Positions 1 through 6,564 of a stretch of DNA of 15,450 nt are shown here, one piece after another. Origin of the DNA: Aquifex sp. (GTDB lineage: Bacteria; Aquificota; Aquificia; Aquificales; Aquificaceae); contig QNXQ01000031.1 of NCBI GenBank assembly GCA_003978875.1, forward strand, positions 1 to 15,450, written 5' to 3'. Both the position numbers and the translations under genes were made by a program. Each line of letters begins with the position of its first letter. Within the stretch, counting starts at the first letter, position 1. Below the pieces are notes generated by a model. That model did no database searches, was not told where the DNA came from, and worked only from the letters and a program-made list of their open reading frames with translations.

Positions 1-245
1 CCTCCCACTCTCCGAGGTCTTACTTCCCACTCTGGCTTTAACTTCTCTATTACCTTGTGCAACAGTTCCACAGGATGCATATTCACTTCCTTCGCCGCTT
101 CCTCCAAAGCCGTGTACACTATCCACTCCGCTACACTCTTCTTCCCATCCTTCATCACCTTGTTTATTAACTTCTGAACCAATACATCTCCATACTTCGG
201 GTCGGGTGGTATTTCTCTGGGTTTTACAGGCCCTTTCCTTGGCAT
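1..245 (-). CDS. rpsG: 30S ribosomal protein S7, N-terminal part (runs off left edge)
   Basis: S7 binds the 3' major domain of 16S rRNA, nucleates assembly of the 30S head and lines the E site. The visible 81 codons start MPRKGPVKPREIPPD and continue through the family core (LINKVMKDGKK, then ALEEAAKE) to the conserved RPRRVGG at the window edge, so roughly the first half is present. The ATG at 245 is chosen because a strong Shine-Dalgarno (AAAGGAGGT, 252-260) lies 6 nt upstream. That site falls in the last codons of rpsL, whose stop is only 3 nt away, so the two genes are almost certainly co-transcribed and probably translationally coupled. The rpsL-rpsG order is the classic head of the str operon; fusA and tuf would be expected beyond the window, but this cannot be seen. 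Confidence 0.96.
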   Translation of the reverse strand, partial: MPRKGPVKPREIPPDPKYGDVLVQKLINKVMKDGKKSVAEWIVYTALEEAAKEVNMHPVELLHKVIEKLKPEWEVRPRRVG

Positions 246-248
246 CTA

Positions 249-638
249 TCAACCTCCTTTCTTCTCCTCTTTAGGTCTCTTTGTTCCATACTTAGAACGT
301 GATTGTCTCCTTCCTTCCACTCCCGCTGTGTCCAATGCTCCCCTGATTATTTTGTATCTCACTCCGGGAAGGTCTTTTACTCTTCCTCCTCTCACAAGAA
401 CTATTGAGTGTTCTTGGAGGTTATGTCCTTCGCCGGGTATGTATGCGGTTACTTCTATTCCGTTTGATAGTCTGACTCTTGCGACTTTTCTCAGGGCTGA
501 GTTTGGTTTTTTAGGTGTTACAGTGTATACTCTTACGCAAACGCCTCTTTTTTGAGGGCATCCTTGCAGAGCCGGTGCTTTGGATTTCTTCTTTCTCCTC
601 TCTCTTCCGTACTTTACCAGCTGGTTAAACGTCGGCAT
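249..638 (-). CDS. rpsL: 30S ribosomal protein S12
   Basis: S12 sits at the decoding centre of the 30S subunit and controls tRNA selection accuracy. The 129-aa product matches family length and carries the hallmark segments TPKKPNSALRK (residues 41-51), GEGHNLQEHS (69-78) and GGRVKDLPGVRY (84-95). Lys43 and Lys88 correspond to the streptomycin-resistance positions and are the wild-type residue, which suggests a streptomycin-sensitive form. Asp89 is the residue that is beta-methylthiolated in many bacteria. The ATG has an AGGAGG site (645-650) 6 nt upstream. The last codons (Lys-Lys-Gly-Gly-stop) also form the ribosome-binding site of rpsG, so the C-terminal tail is partly fixed by signals for the next gene. 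It is the first gene of a leftward operon and diverges from rpmA. Confidence 0.98.
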   Translation of the reverse strand: MPTFNQLVKYGRERRKKKSKAPALQGCPQKRGVCVRVYTVTPKKPNSALRKVARVRLSNGIEVTAYIPGEGHNLQEHSIVLVRGGRVKDLPGVRYKIIRGALDTAGVEGRRQSRSKYGTKRPKEEKKGG

Positions 639-670
639 TCACATCCTCCTGATTAACGTCGCAAAAGAAT

Positions 671-676
671 AGTATA
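671..676 (-). promoter_or_regulatory. candidate -10 box for rpsL
   Basis: On the minus strand the hexamer TATACT (5/6 to TATAAT) ends 32 nt before the rpsL ATG, a sensible distance for a short leader. The best -35 at 17-bp spacing (TGGTAA) matches only 3/6. A second possible -10, TATAAC, lies further upstream near 712-717. Assignment is tentative. Confidence 0.35.
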
Positions 677-764
677 AACAATAGAATTAAAATTTACCAC
701 AGGGAAGGTTGTTATACCTTTACACCAACAGCATAACCCAATAAAGTTTAAAATATACTCACCC

Positions 765-794
765 TTGACAAATAATTCAGTATAGAAGTATCTT
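765..794 (+). promoter_or_regulatory. candidate sigma70-type promoter of rpmA
   Basis: A perfect -35 hexamer TTGACA (765-770) is followed after 18 bp by TATCTT (789-794), a 4/6 match to the -10 consensus. Transcription would start near position 801, giving a leader of about 20 nt that begins just before the ribosome-binding site of rpmA. The -35 is strong and the -10 weak. Confidence 0.55.
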
Positions 795-804
795 TTTCTT
801 TTGC

Positions 805-813
805 AAAGGAGGT
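805..813 (+). promoter_or_regulatory. strong ribosome-binding site of rpmA
   Basis: AAAGGAGGT ends 7 nt before the ATG at 821. It is a near-perfect anti-16S complement and fixes the start that gives the canonical L27 N-terminus. Confidence 0.85.
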
Positions 814-820
814 AATAAGG

Positions 821-1117
821 ATGGCAAGTAAAGCGAGCGGTGGTTCAACAAAAAACGGAAGAGATAGTATTTCTAAAAGATTAGGTGTGAAAAGATACGA
901 CGGCCAGTTTGTAAAGGCTGGGAACATTATAGTAAGACAGAGAGGAACAAGGATTTATCCTGGAAAGAATGTAGGAATGGGTTCTGACTATACACTCTTT
1001 GCTCTAAAGGACGGATATGTTCACTTTGAAACGAGAAGAAAGAAGAAAGTTGTAAACGTTCTCTCTCCCGAAGAGTGGGAACAATTGATGGCTCAGAAAA
1101 ACGGAAGTGTTCATTAA
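821..1117 (+). CDS. rpmA: 50S ribosomal protein L27
   Basis: L27 is a small basic protein whose N-terminal tail reaches the peptidyl-transferase centre. The 98-aa product begins MASKASGGSTKNGRDS, the family signature, followed by SKRLGVKRYDGQFVKAGNIIVRQRGTR in two stretches (residues 18-44) and the G-N-V-G-x-G-x-D-Y-T-L-F-A segment (50-62). There is no cleavable Firmicutes-type N-terminal extension. It stands alone: the usual partner rplU (L21) is not upstream and obg is not downstream. It is the only complete rightward gene here, with its own promoter and ribosome-binding site. Its stop codon overlaps the glnE stop by 4 bp (TTAA at 1114-1117), so there is no room for a conventional intergenic terminator. 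Confidence 0.98.
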   Translation: MASKASGGSTKNGRDSISKRLGVKRYDGQFVKAGNIIVRQRGTRIYPGKNVGMGSDYTLFALKDGYVHFETRRKKKVVNVLSPEEWEQLMAQKNGSVH

Positions 1118-3915
1118 CGCAGGAATTTATTAAAGGTATCCCTTAATTTCTCCATCCTTTCCTTCAATTCTTTTCTAAATCTTTCCTCATCCATCCCTAT
1201 GGAGGTTGCCACTTTAGGGATGTCTTGTTCGGTCAATACCGATGTTCCCCTCTCCTTCATCAACCTGAGGTGTGTTTCTACAAGCCTTAAAAACATAAAG
1301 CTTTCATATGCGGTTTTTAGCTCTGGATAATAATCGATTAATTTTTCAAAGCCCCTTATCATAGAGGTTTCCCTTATCTTTTCCTTTATAAGGAGATACT
1401 GAATAAGGAATTCTCCATCAACTATACCTCCTTCTCCCAGTTTAATATCTATAATTCCCTTTCCTTTCTTCGATACACTCTGGAGTTTTAATCTCATTTC
1501 ATAAACTTCTCTTTTTTCCTTTTCTCCCCAAGGCTCATCGAATAAGAATTCTTCTATCAGGTGCTCAAACTCCTTGTAGAAGTTTTCCTCCCCGACGGTA
1601 AAACGGGCCCTCGTCCATGCAAGTCTTTCCCAGGTTCTCGCTTCCCTTTTGAAATACTTTTTGTAGAAGTCGTACGTAGGAACAAGCTCTCCCTTTGTTC
1701 CCATAGGCCTTAGCCGAAAATCCACACTGTATAGGTATCCTTCCGAAGTGTGAGCGGTGATAAATCTCACCAAGTTTTTAACTTTGTCATAAACCTCCTG
1801 TTTTTCTTCAAAGTTCCTTACAGCAAAAACTAAATCCAAATCCGAACCAAAATTCAATTCTCTACTTCCTAACTTTCCGAGTGAGTAAAGTAAAGCCTTG
1901 TTTTTATTCAAACCTAAGTCATTCCAGAGTTTTGTAAGTATGAAGTCTGCAAGAGAGGATAAGGAAAGGAAAAGCTTCTTCAGTTTTTCGTATTTTTCTT
2001 CTTCTTTGAGAAGGTATACCAAACCTATACGAACTTCCCAAACGGTTTTAAATCGCCTGTAAAGGTTTTCGGGCGAAAGGTTTAAAGTTTCCCTGTACTT
2101 TTGAAACTCCCTCTCAAAATCTTCCCATGAAGGGAAATCCCTATAAAGGGTAAGAGCATCTTCGACTAAATCTGGATTTTTAGAAATCAGGTATGAAAGG
2201 TAGTTAGAAAGGGAAAAAACGGTAAATAGTTTATCAAAGAACTCCTCTCTTTTATCCTCTGAAAGTATTACCCTTCTTCCAGTAGGGTTAAAGAAGAACC
2301 TAAAGAAGTTCTTAATAGTTTCATCGGGATTAGTGGCTTTTTGTGAAAGTTCAACGATTTGAGGAATTAATCTTATATAAATCCTCTTTTCCTTCTCGGA
2401 AAAATGAATGTTCTGGGTCCCGTAAACGGGTTCCGTCAGGAGTAAAAAAATCTGCTTGGTACTTTTAAATCCTTTTTCCTTTAGAAGTTTTTCTCCCCAT
2501 TCTAAATCTTCGGTAATTACAGCCTCTTGGATGCTATCCAGCTCTTCAATCGTTTCCTTGGGAAGTAATTGGTCAAAAACAGCTTTTACGTTTTGTTTAT
2601 GATGATTTAATTGATTTTCCAATTCTTCTTTGGAGTTGAAACCTAAAAACTTTGCAAACAATTCTTTATCACCTTCCCTCAGAACGTGTGTCTGCAGACA
2701 CTCTTTCAGCTGAATTCTATGCTCCAGCTTCCTTAAAAAAGTATAGGCTTTTTCTAGAGCCTCTGCTTCGTCAGAGGAAAATACTCCTTTTTGCATCAAT
2801 TTGTATATAGCCCTGTAGGTATTACTTTCCCTGAGGATAGGAGATTTAGCTCCTAAGAGAATAACGAGAGATTGAACGCTGAATTCAACTTCCCTTATTC
2901 CACCCTCTCCGGTTTTTACGTTATAACCTTTTATAAAGCGTTTTTTTCCCTCCGCCTCAATTCTTTTTTTCATAAGCCTTATCTCTTCAATTACTTTGTA
3001 GTCTGCGGAGGAAAACACGAAAGGATTGACTACTTCCTTCAAAAATCTATCCGCAAGATTGCGGTCTCCTGCACTGTACCTTGCCCTTAGCAGCGCAAAC
3101 TTTTCCCATATCCTTCCATAGCTTTCGTAGTAAAGTTCCGCACTTCTCAGAGACATGGATATTGGTCCGGATTTACCAAAGGGTCTTAGGTCTAAATCTA
3201 CCGAATAAAGTACTCCCTCAGAGGTTTGTGTGGTCATGAGTTTTACCAGTTTCTGAAAGAACTTGGTAAAGAATTCGTTTAAGCTCAGCTTCCCTGCATT
3301 TCCTTTGTCGGAAGAGTGAATAAATATAAGGTCTACATCGGAATAGTAATTGAGTTCTTCACTTCCCAATTTACCGAGTCCGAGAACTGTGGCTGTGGCT
3401 ATCTTTCCATTTTCTTCTTTAGGTTCTCCGTAAGTATCTACACTTTCTTCCCATGCTCTTTGAAAGGAGATTTCAATCAATGCATCTGCAAGGTGGGAGT
3501 ACTCATTGAGTATATCCTCATAGGATGAAACACCCAATAGCTCCTTGGCAAATATCCTCATTAACTCCTTATGTCTGTAAAAAGCGAGTTTTTCGGAAAA
3601 ACTGTAATCGTCTTTGACATTCGAGGTAAGGTTTTTAAGCTCTTCAAGGTAGTCCTCTTTTTCTTTCACAAGATACCAAAGATTAGGTATGGTATTTTGA
3701 AACTCCGTAGGATGGCGAAGGAGAAACTTTCTCAAACATTGGGATTGTTCCAGTATCATAAGGAGGAGTATGAAACGCCGTTCGTTTAGGTAATCCAGAA
3801 GGCTTCTTGGCTCTGGATGTTTTTTTAAAAGCTCCTCAAAGTAGGTATAAGTTTTCTTAAGGTCAACTATGAAATTTTCCGCGGTTTTAAGCCAAGAGGA
3901 GGGAACCAAAGACAT
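1114..3915 (-). CDS. glnE: bifunctional glutamine synthetase adenylyltransferase/deadenylylase
   Basis: GlnE adds AMP to, or removes it from, glutamine synthetase in response to PII and glutamine, tuning nitrogen assimilation in the cytoplasm. The 933 aa are close to the 946 aa of the E. coli enzyme. Two nucleotidyltransferase domains are visible. The N-terminal one (deadenylylase half) has GLGKLGSEELNYYSDVDLIF at 179-198, with the GS pair at 184-185 and Asp193/Asp195. The C-terminal one (adenylylating half) has SLGKLGSRELNFGSDLDLVF at 678-697, with GS at 683-684 and Asp692/Asp694. Both keep the catalytic G-S...D-x-D pattern, so both activities look intact. A repeated TSEG-x-LYSVD-x-RLRP-like segment follows each domain (231-245 and its C-terminal counterpart). 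The ATG directly follows the stop of the upstream 236-aa gene (TAAATG), implying translational coupling; only a weak AGGA precedes it. glnA and glnB are not in the window. Confidence 0.96.
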   Translation of the reverse strand: MSLVPSSWLKTAENFIVDLKKTYTYFEELLKKHPEPRSLLDYLNERRFILLLMILEQSQCLRKFLLRHPTEFQNTIPNLWYLVKEKEDYLEELKNLTSNVKDDYSFSEKLAFYRHKELMRIFAKELLGVSSYEDILNEYSHLADALIEISFQRAWEESVDTYGEPKEENGKIATATVLGLGKLGSEELNYYSDVDLIFIHSSDKGNAGKLSLNEFFTKFFQKLVKLMTTQTSEGVLYSVDLDLRPFGKSGPISMSLRSAELYYESYGRIWEKFALLRARYSAGDRNLADRFLKEVVNPFVFSSADYKVIEEIRLMKKRIEAEGKKRFIKGYNVKTGEGGIREVEFSVQSLVILLGAKSPILRESNTYRAIYKLMQKGVFSSDEAEALEKAYTFLRKLEHRIQLKECLQTHVLREGDKELFAKFLGFNSKEELENQLNHHKQNVKAVFDQLLPKETIEELDSIQEAVITEDLEWGEKLLKEKGFKSTKQIFLLLTEPVYGTQNIHFSEKEKRIYIRLIPQIVELSQKATNPDETIKNFFRFFFNPTGRRVILSEDKREEFFDKLFTVFSLSNYLSYLISKNPDLVEDALTLYRDFPSWEDFEREFQKYRETLNLSPENLYRRFKTVWEVRIGLVYLLKEEEKYEKLKKLFLSLSSLADFILTKLWNDLGLNKNKALLYSLGKLGSRELNFGSDLDLVFAVRNFEEKQEVYDKVKNLVRFITAHTSEGYLYSVDFRLRPMGTKGELVPTYDFYKKYFKREARTWERLAWTRARFTVGEENFYKEFEHLIEEFLFDEPWGEKEKREVYEMRLKLQSVSKKGKGIIDIKLGEGGIVDGEFLIQYLLIKEKIRETSMIRGFEKLIDYYPELKTAYESFMFLRLVETHLRLMKERGTSVLTEQDIPKVATSIGMDEERFRKELKERMEKLRDTFNKFLR

Positions 3916-4626
3916 TTAAGGTCCTATTGTCAACTTGGTTCCCTTAGAGGGCGGGACATGTTTGAGCATGTTAAGAGAAAAGTTCAGATTTTCATAGAGT
4001 GTTATAGAGTAGTTATCCCAAAAAACGCAAGTACCTGCAAGACAGAAATATCCTCCGCTGGGAGGAGCTATTTGTTCCGCTATGAGAAGCGAATAGTTAT
4101 CCTTGTTAGATTTTGCAGTATCCTCACCTCTTACGACTATTTTGATATCGGGCATTATAGGCTTTATGGAAGCCGTACAAGCAAGAACTATTTTCTGAAC
4201 GTTAACCTCATTCTTTTCGTTTTTGTTATACCTTCTTATTTTTGAGGTAACTACAAAATATTTATCTCCGTTGTGGTTATTAACTTCGTCCGTCACCTCA
4301 TCGGGATTTAGTTCCATTCCGAAGGCTTTTGCAAGGGTATTACAGGTATCTGCAATTTTATCCTCGTTTTTGTAATACCCTGCGAGGATTACCTTTTTAC
4401 CGTCCTTCCATACCCATCTTTCAACGTCTTTGACCTCATTTTCCGTAAAAGGTATTTCGGGATAATTAAAGACAATTACATCGTACTTATTCAAACTTTC
4501 CCAGTCATCAACCTCATCTATCTCTATTCCAGCCTTTTCAGCTTCTTTTTGAAGAATAGAGAAGTAATAGTAGTCCGTTATTGTAAACTCTTGATGTGTA
4601 ATGTCCCAACCTACCTTTATACCCAT
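3916..4626 (-). CDS. conserved-looking cytoplasmic protein of unknown function
   Basis: I do not recognise this 236-aa protein as a named family. It has no signal peptide or membrane segment. The N-terminal half alternates predicted strands and helices (KVGWDITHQEF at 4-14, YDVIVFNYPEIPF at 48-60, then a helix and WKDGKKVILAGYY at 73-85). This recalls the class I glutamine-amidotransferase-like domains of GldG/DUF4350/IFT52-type proteins, where an 'x-E-x-E...L-x-x-y-v-x-x-G-G' segment precedes a strand; this is a fold-level guess only. The C-terminal part holds a Cys pair in FCLAGTCVFW that could form a disulfide or bind metal. It lies 53 bp after infC and abuts glnE (TAAATG). A 7-bp inverted repeat covers its start codon, and no good ribosome-binding site is seen, so initiation may be controlled or depend on read-through. 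Confidence 0.8.
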   Translation of the reverse strand: MGIKVGWDITHQEFTITDYYYFSILQKEAEKAGIEIDEVDDWESLNKYDVIVFNYPEIPFTENEVKDVERWVWKDGKKVILAGYYKNEDKIADTCNTLAKAFGMELNPDEVTDEVNNHNGDKYFVVTSKIRRYNKNEKNEVNVQKIVLACTASIKPIMPDIKIVVRGEDTAKSNKDNYSLLIAEQIAPPSGGYFCLAGTCVFWDNYSITLYENLNFSLNMLKHVPPSKGTKLTIGP

Positions 4627-4645
4627 GAGTATTAATTTTACTCAT
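4624..4645 (-). promoter_or_regulatory. inverted repeat across a start codon
   Basis: Perfect 7-bp arms ATGAGTA and TACTCAT, separated by 7 nt (AAATTAA on the minus strand), occupy 4625-4645. The ATG of the 236-aa gene (4624-4626) overlaps the 3' arm by two bases. In RNA this would pair part of the initiation region; in DNA it would be a 21-bp dyad suited to a dimeric repressor. There is no U-tract after it, so it is not a typical terminator. The function is inferred. Confidence 0.4.
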
Positions 4646-4679
4646 CAAAAGATTTTCAAACCTTAGTAAATTTAGAGTT

Positions 4680-5207
4680 TCACTTTTTTCTCTTGGGAGC
4701 TAAGACGAAAATCATGAAGTTTCCTTCCTTCTTGGGTTTTACTTCAACTTCAGCCAAATCTTGAAGCTCATTTATAATTCTTTCGGCTAACTTCTTGCCG
4801 AGTTCAGGGTATATGTTTTCCCTTCCTCTGAATCTAATCCATACCTTTACCTTATCACCGTCTTGCAGGAATTCTTTCATGTGCTTTAGTTTTACCTGAA
4901 GGTCGTGTTCGTCTATCCTCACCTTCATTCTGATATCTTTAACTTCTATTTGGTGTTCCCTCTGCTTCTTTCTGGCTTCCCTTTCTTTCTTTTTTAATTC
5001 GTACTTGAACTTACCGTAGTCCATAATCTTGCATACCGGCGGTTTAGCCTGAGGAGCTATCTCCACAAGGTCGAGACCTTTTTCCTCCGCTATTTTTAGA
5101 GCTTCTTCCAAAGGCACTATTCCTATTTGCTGACCGTTTTCGTCAATCAATCTGCATTCCTTAGCCCTAATTTGTCTGTTTACTCTGTAATCCTTTAACT
5201 TACCCAT
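4680..5207 (-). CDS. infC: translation initiation factor IF-3
   Basis: IF-3 binds the 30S subunit, prevents premature 50S joining and proofreads the start codon and initiator tRNA. The 175-aa product has the usual two-domain layout. The N-domain begins YRVNRQIRAKECRLID (8-23) and includes the GLDLVEIAPQAKPPVCKIMDYGKFKYE region (44-70). A Lys/Glu-rich linker helix follows (71-85). The C-domain has KDIRMKVRIDEHDL (90-103), KVKVWIRFRGRE (119-130) and the basic end APKRKK. The start is a plain ATG, unlike the rare AUU through which enteric infC autoregulates. AGGAGGT (5211-5217) lies in the last codons of the upstream gene, which ends directly before the ATG. The usual downstream rpmI and rplT are missing; a 236-aa unknown gene follows 53 bp later. 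Confidence 0.98.
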   Translation of the reverse strand: MGKLKDYRVNRQIRAKECRLIDENGQQIGIVPLEEALKIAEEKGLDLVEIAPQAKPPVCKIMDYGKFKYELKKKEREARKKQREHQIEVKDIRMKVRIDEHDLQVKLKHMKEFLQDGDKVKVWIRFRGRENIYPELGKKLAERIINELQDLAEVEVKPKKEGNFMIFVLAPKRKK

Positions 5208-5612
5208 TTAACCTCCTCGTAAATTTGTTATTAAGATTAAGCTTGATACCACAAAATTGGTGAATAGAACCGATAATGAAGTGTAAGAAATTTTTCTAAA
5301 TTTAACCCTTTTAGGATGGTTAAAATCAAGGGATTCTATACTTCCTATTTCCCTCTTTAACTCCTTAAGTTTTTTCGAGATTAATACATTGATGCTCAAG
5401 CCTATCAATAATATAAACCCTTCAAAAAAGTTAAACAACACCGTATATATAAAGAGCAAAATAAAGAAAATTCTGTAAAAAGACCATAAAATTTTTCCGT
5501 AAAAATGTCCTGCTATATCCTTATTTAAGTGCGTTTTTAAGAGTACAGGAGAAATAACGAATACGAGAAGAAAAAGAGAACCTACATATAAGGAGAGTAT
5601 ATAGTTAGCCAT
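5208..5612 (-). CDS. DUF4149-like four-helix membrane protein
   Basis: This 134-aa hydrophobic protein has about four membrane segments: roughly residues 4-26, 41-60, 61-82 and 108-130. The N-terminal helix ending in ISPVLLKTHL, followed by AGHFYGKILWSFYRI (34-48), resembles the pattern of the DUF4149/TMEM205-like family: a helix, a (V/S)-P-x-L-F motif, then A-G-x-x-x-G-x-x-F-x-x-Y. The late segment FRKISYTSLSVLFTNF resembles the family's last helix. Biochemical function is unknown. The ATG overlaps the end of the 35-aa upstream peptide by 8 bp. The last codons (Arg-Gly-Gly-stop) double as the ribosome-binding site of infC, and the stop directly precedes the infC ATG, so this gene is tightly coupled to its neighbours. 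Family assignment is by eye. Confidence 0.72.
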   Translation of the reverse strand: MANYILSLYVGSLFLLVFVISPVLLKTHLNKDIAGHFYGKILWSFYRIFFILLFIYTVLFNFFEGFILLIGLSINVLISKKLKELKREIGSIESLDFNHPKRVKFRKISYTSLSVLFTNFVVSSLILITNLRGG

Positions 5613-5712
5613 GTTTTTTTCTTATCTTCATAAGAATTACTCGAAAGAGGAAACCGGAGAGGAACATAACGGTAATTATACCTATAATTGCAAAAATAAA
5701 CAAATACTTCAT
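5605..5712 (-). CDS. small single-span membrane protein, 35 aa
   Basis: A short ORF fills the space between the fumarase alpha gene and the DUF4149-like gene. It begins MKYLFIFAIIGIITVMF, gives one hydrophobic helix (about residues 3-24), and ends in a very basic tail (MKIRKKHG). By the positive-inside rule the C-terminus would face the cytoplasm. The start lies 6 nt after the fumarase stop, and the ORF overlaps the next gene by 8 bp (ATGGCTAA), the spacing expected of a real operon member. Without it this would be the largest gap in the run, about 106 bp. A perfect ribosome-binding site is lacking (only GGAAAGAG upstream), so translation may depend on coupling to the fumarase gene. No family is recognised. 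A partner role for the following membrane protein is an inference from the overlap. Confidence 0.55.
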   Translation of the reverse strand: MKYLFIFAIIGIITVMFLSGFLFRVILMKIRKKHG

Positions 5713-5718
5713 ACCATT

Positions 5719-6564
5719 TTATATTACTCTTTCCGCGTGTCTGTTAGCATGACATTGAATATTAACCGCTACCGGCAGTGAGGCTATATGACAAGGGTAC
5801 ATCTCAACCTTTACATCTACGGCTGTAACTGTTCCTCCAAAGCCCATAGGTCCCCAACCTATTTTGTTAACCTCCTCAAGGAGTTCTTCTTCAACTTTAG
5901 CTATTAAAGGGTTTTCATGTCTCTTTCCTACAGGTCTGAGCAACGCCTTTTTAGCGAGATACGCACAGTACTCAAAGTTACCGCCTATACCCACACCTAC
6001 TGTAAAAGGAGGACACGCGTTCGGACCTGCAAGTCTGACGGTTTCAAGGATGAAATTTTTCACACCTTCCCAACCATCTGCAGGTTTGAGCATTGCAAGC
6101 CTTGAGGTATTTTCCGAACCTGCACCTTTGGGAGCTACAACTATCTTTATCCTATCCCCGGGAACAACTTCATAGTGGATAATCGCGGGAGTATTGTCCT
6201 TTGTATTTTTCCTTTCAAAAAGAGGATCCCATACCATGGAAGCTCTTAAGTATCCTTCCTCGGTAGCTTCCCTCACACCTTGGTTTATAGCTTCTTCCAA
6301 TGAGCCTCCTACCACGCGAACGTCTTGCCCTATGAAGACAAAGATTACATCCACTCCCGTGTCCTGACAGTATGGCATCTTTTCTTTTTCGGCTATTTCC
6401 GCATTAAGGAGTATCTGCTCTAACACCTCCCTTCCGACAGTAGACTCTTCCACCTTTAGAGCTTCCTGGAAAGCAACTCTAACTTCCTGCGGAAGTCGAC
6501 AATTAGCTTCAATAATCGCTTCCTTTACAGCTTCCTTTATATCATTCACGTGAACTTCTCTCAC
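5719..6564 (-). CDS. fumA: class I fumarate hydratase, alpha (N-terminal) subunit
   Basis: It interconverts fumarate and malate with a [4Fe-4S] cluster; in a reductive TCA cycle it dehydrates malate to fumarate. The product corresponds to the N-terminal domain of single-chain FumA or to the alpha subunit of two-subunit fumarase/L-tartrate dehydratase. Motifs are MPYCQDTGVD (Cys66), APKGAGSENTSR (144-155), GPNACPPFTVGVGIGG (Cys184), GWGPMGFGGTVTAVDV, and PCHIASLPVAVNIQCHANR (Cys271). The likely cluster ligands are Cys66, Cys184 and Cys271. I place the start at the GTG at 6564, which gives 281 aa beginning (M)REVHVNDIKEAV, the usual family N-terminus, with GGAGG 9 nt upstream. An in-frame TTG at 6582 would add six residues. 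The gene overlaps mdh by 23 bp. The beta subunit is not in the window. L-tartrate dehydratase is an alternative, less likely given aconitase and Mdh beside it. Confidence 0.93.
   Translation of the reverse strand: MREVHVNDIKEAVKEAIIEANCRLPQEVRVAFQEALKVEESTVGREVLEQILLNAEIAEKEKMPYCQDTGVDVIFVFIGQDVRVVGGSLEEAINQGVREATEEGYLRASMVWDPLFERKNTKDNTPAIIHYEVVPGDRIKIVVAPKGAGSENTSRLAMLKPADGWEGVKNFILETVRLAGPNACPPFTVGVGIGGNFEYCAYLAKKALLRPVGKRHENPLIAKVEEELLEEVNKIGWGPMGFGGTVTAVDVKVEMYPCHIASLPVAVNIQCHANRHAERVI

Noticed and set aside
711..737. GTTAT...ATAAC inverted repeat in the rpsL-rpmA spacer
   Set aside because: Arms of only 5 bp around a 17-nt loop in AT-rich DNA are expected by chance.
3929..3934. TTGACA on the minus strand just before glnE, a possible -35 box
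   Set aside because: It codes Leu-Thr in the upstream gene, and the hexamers 16-18 bp downstream (around TTTGGT) do not resemble a -10 box.
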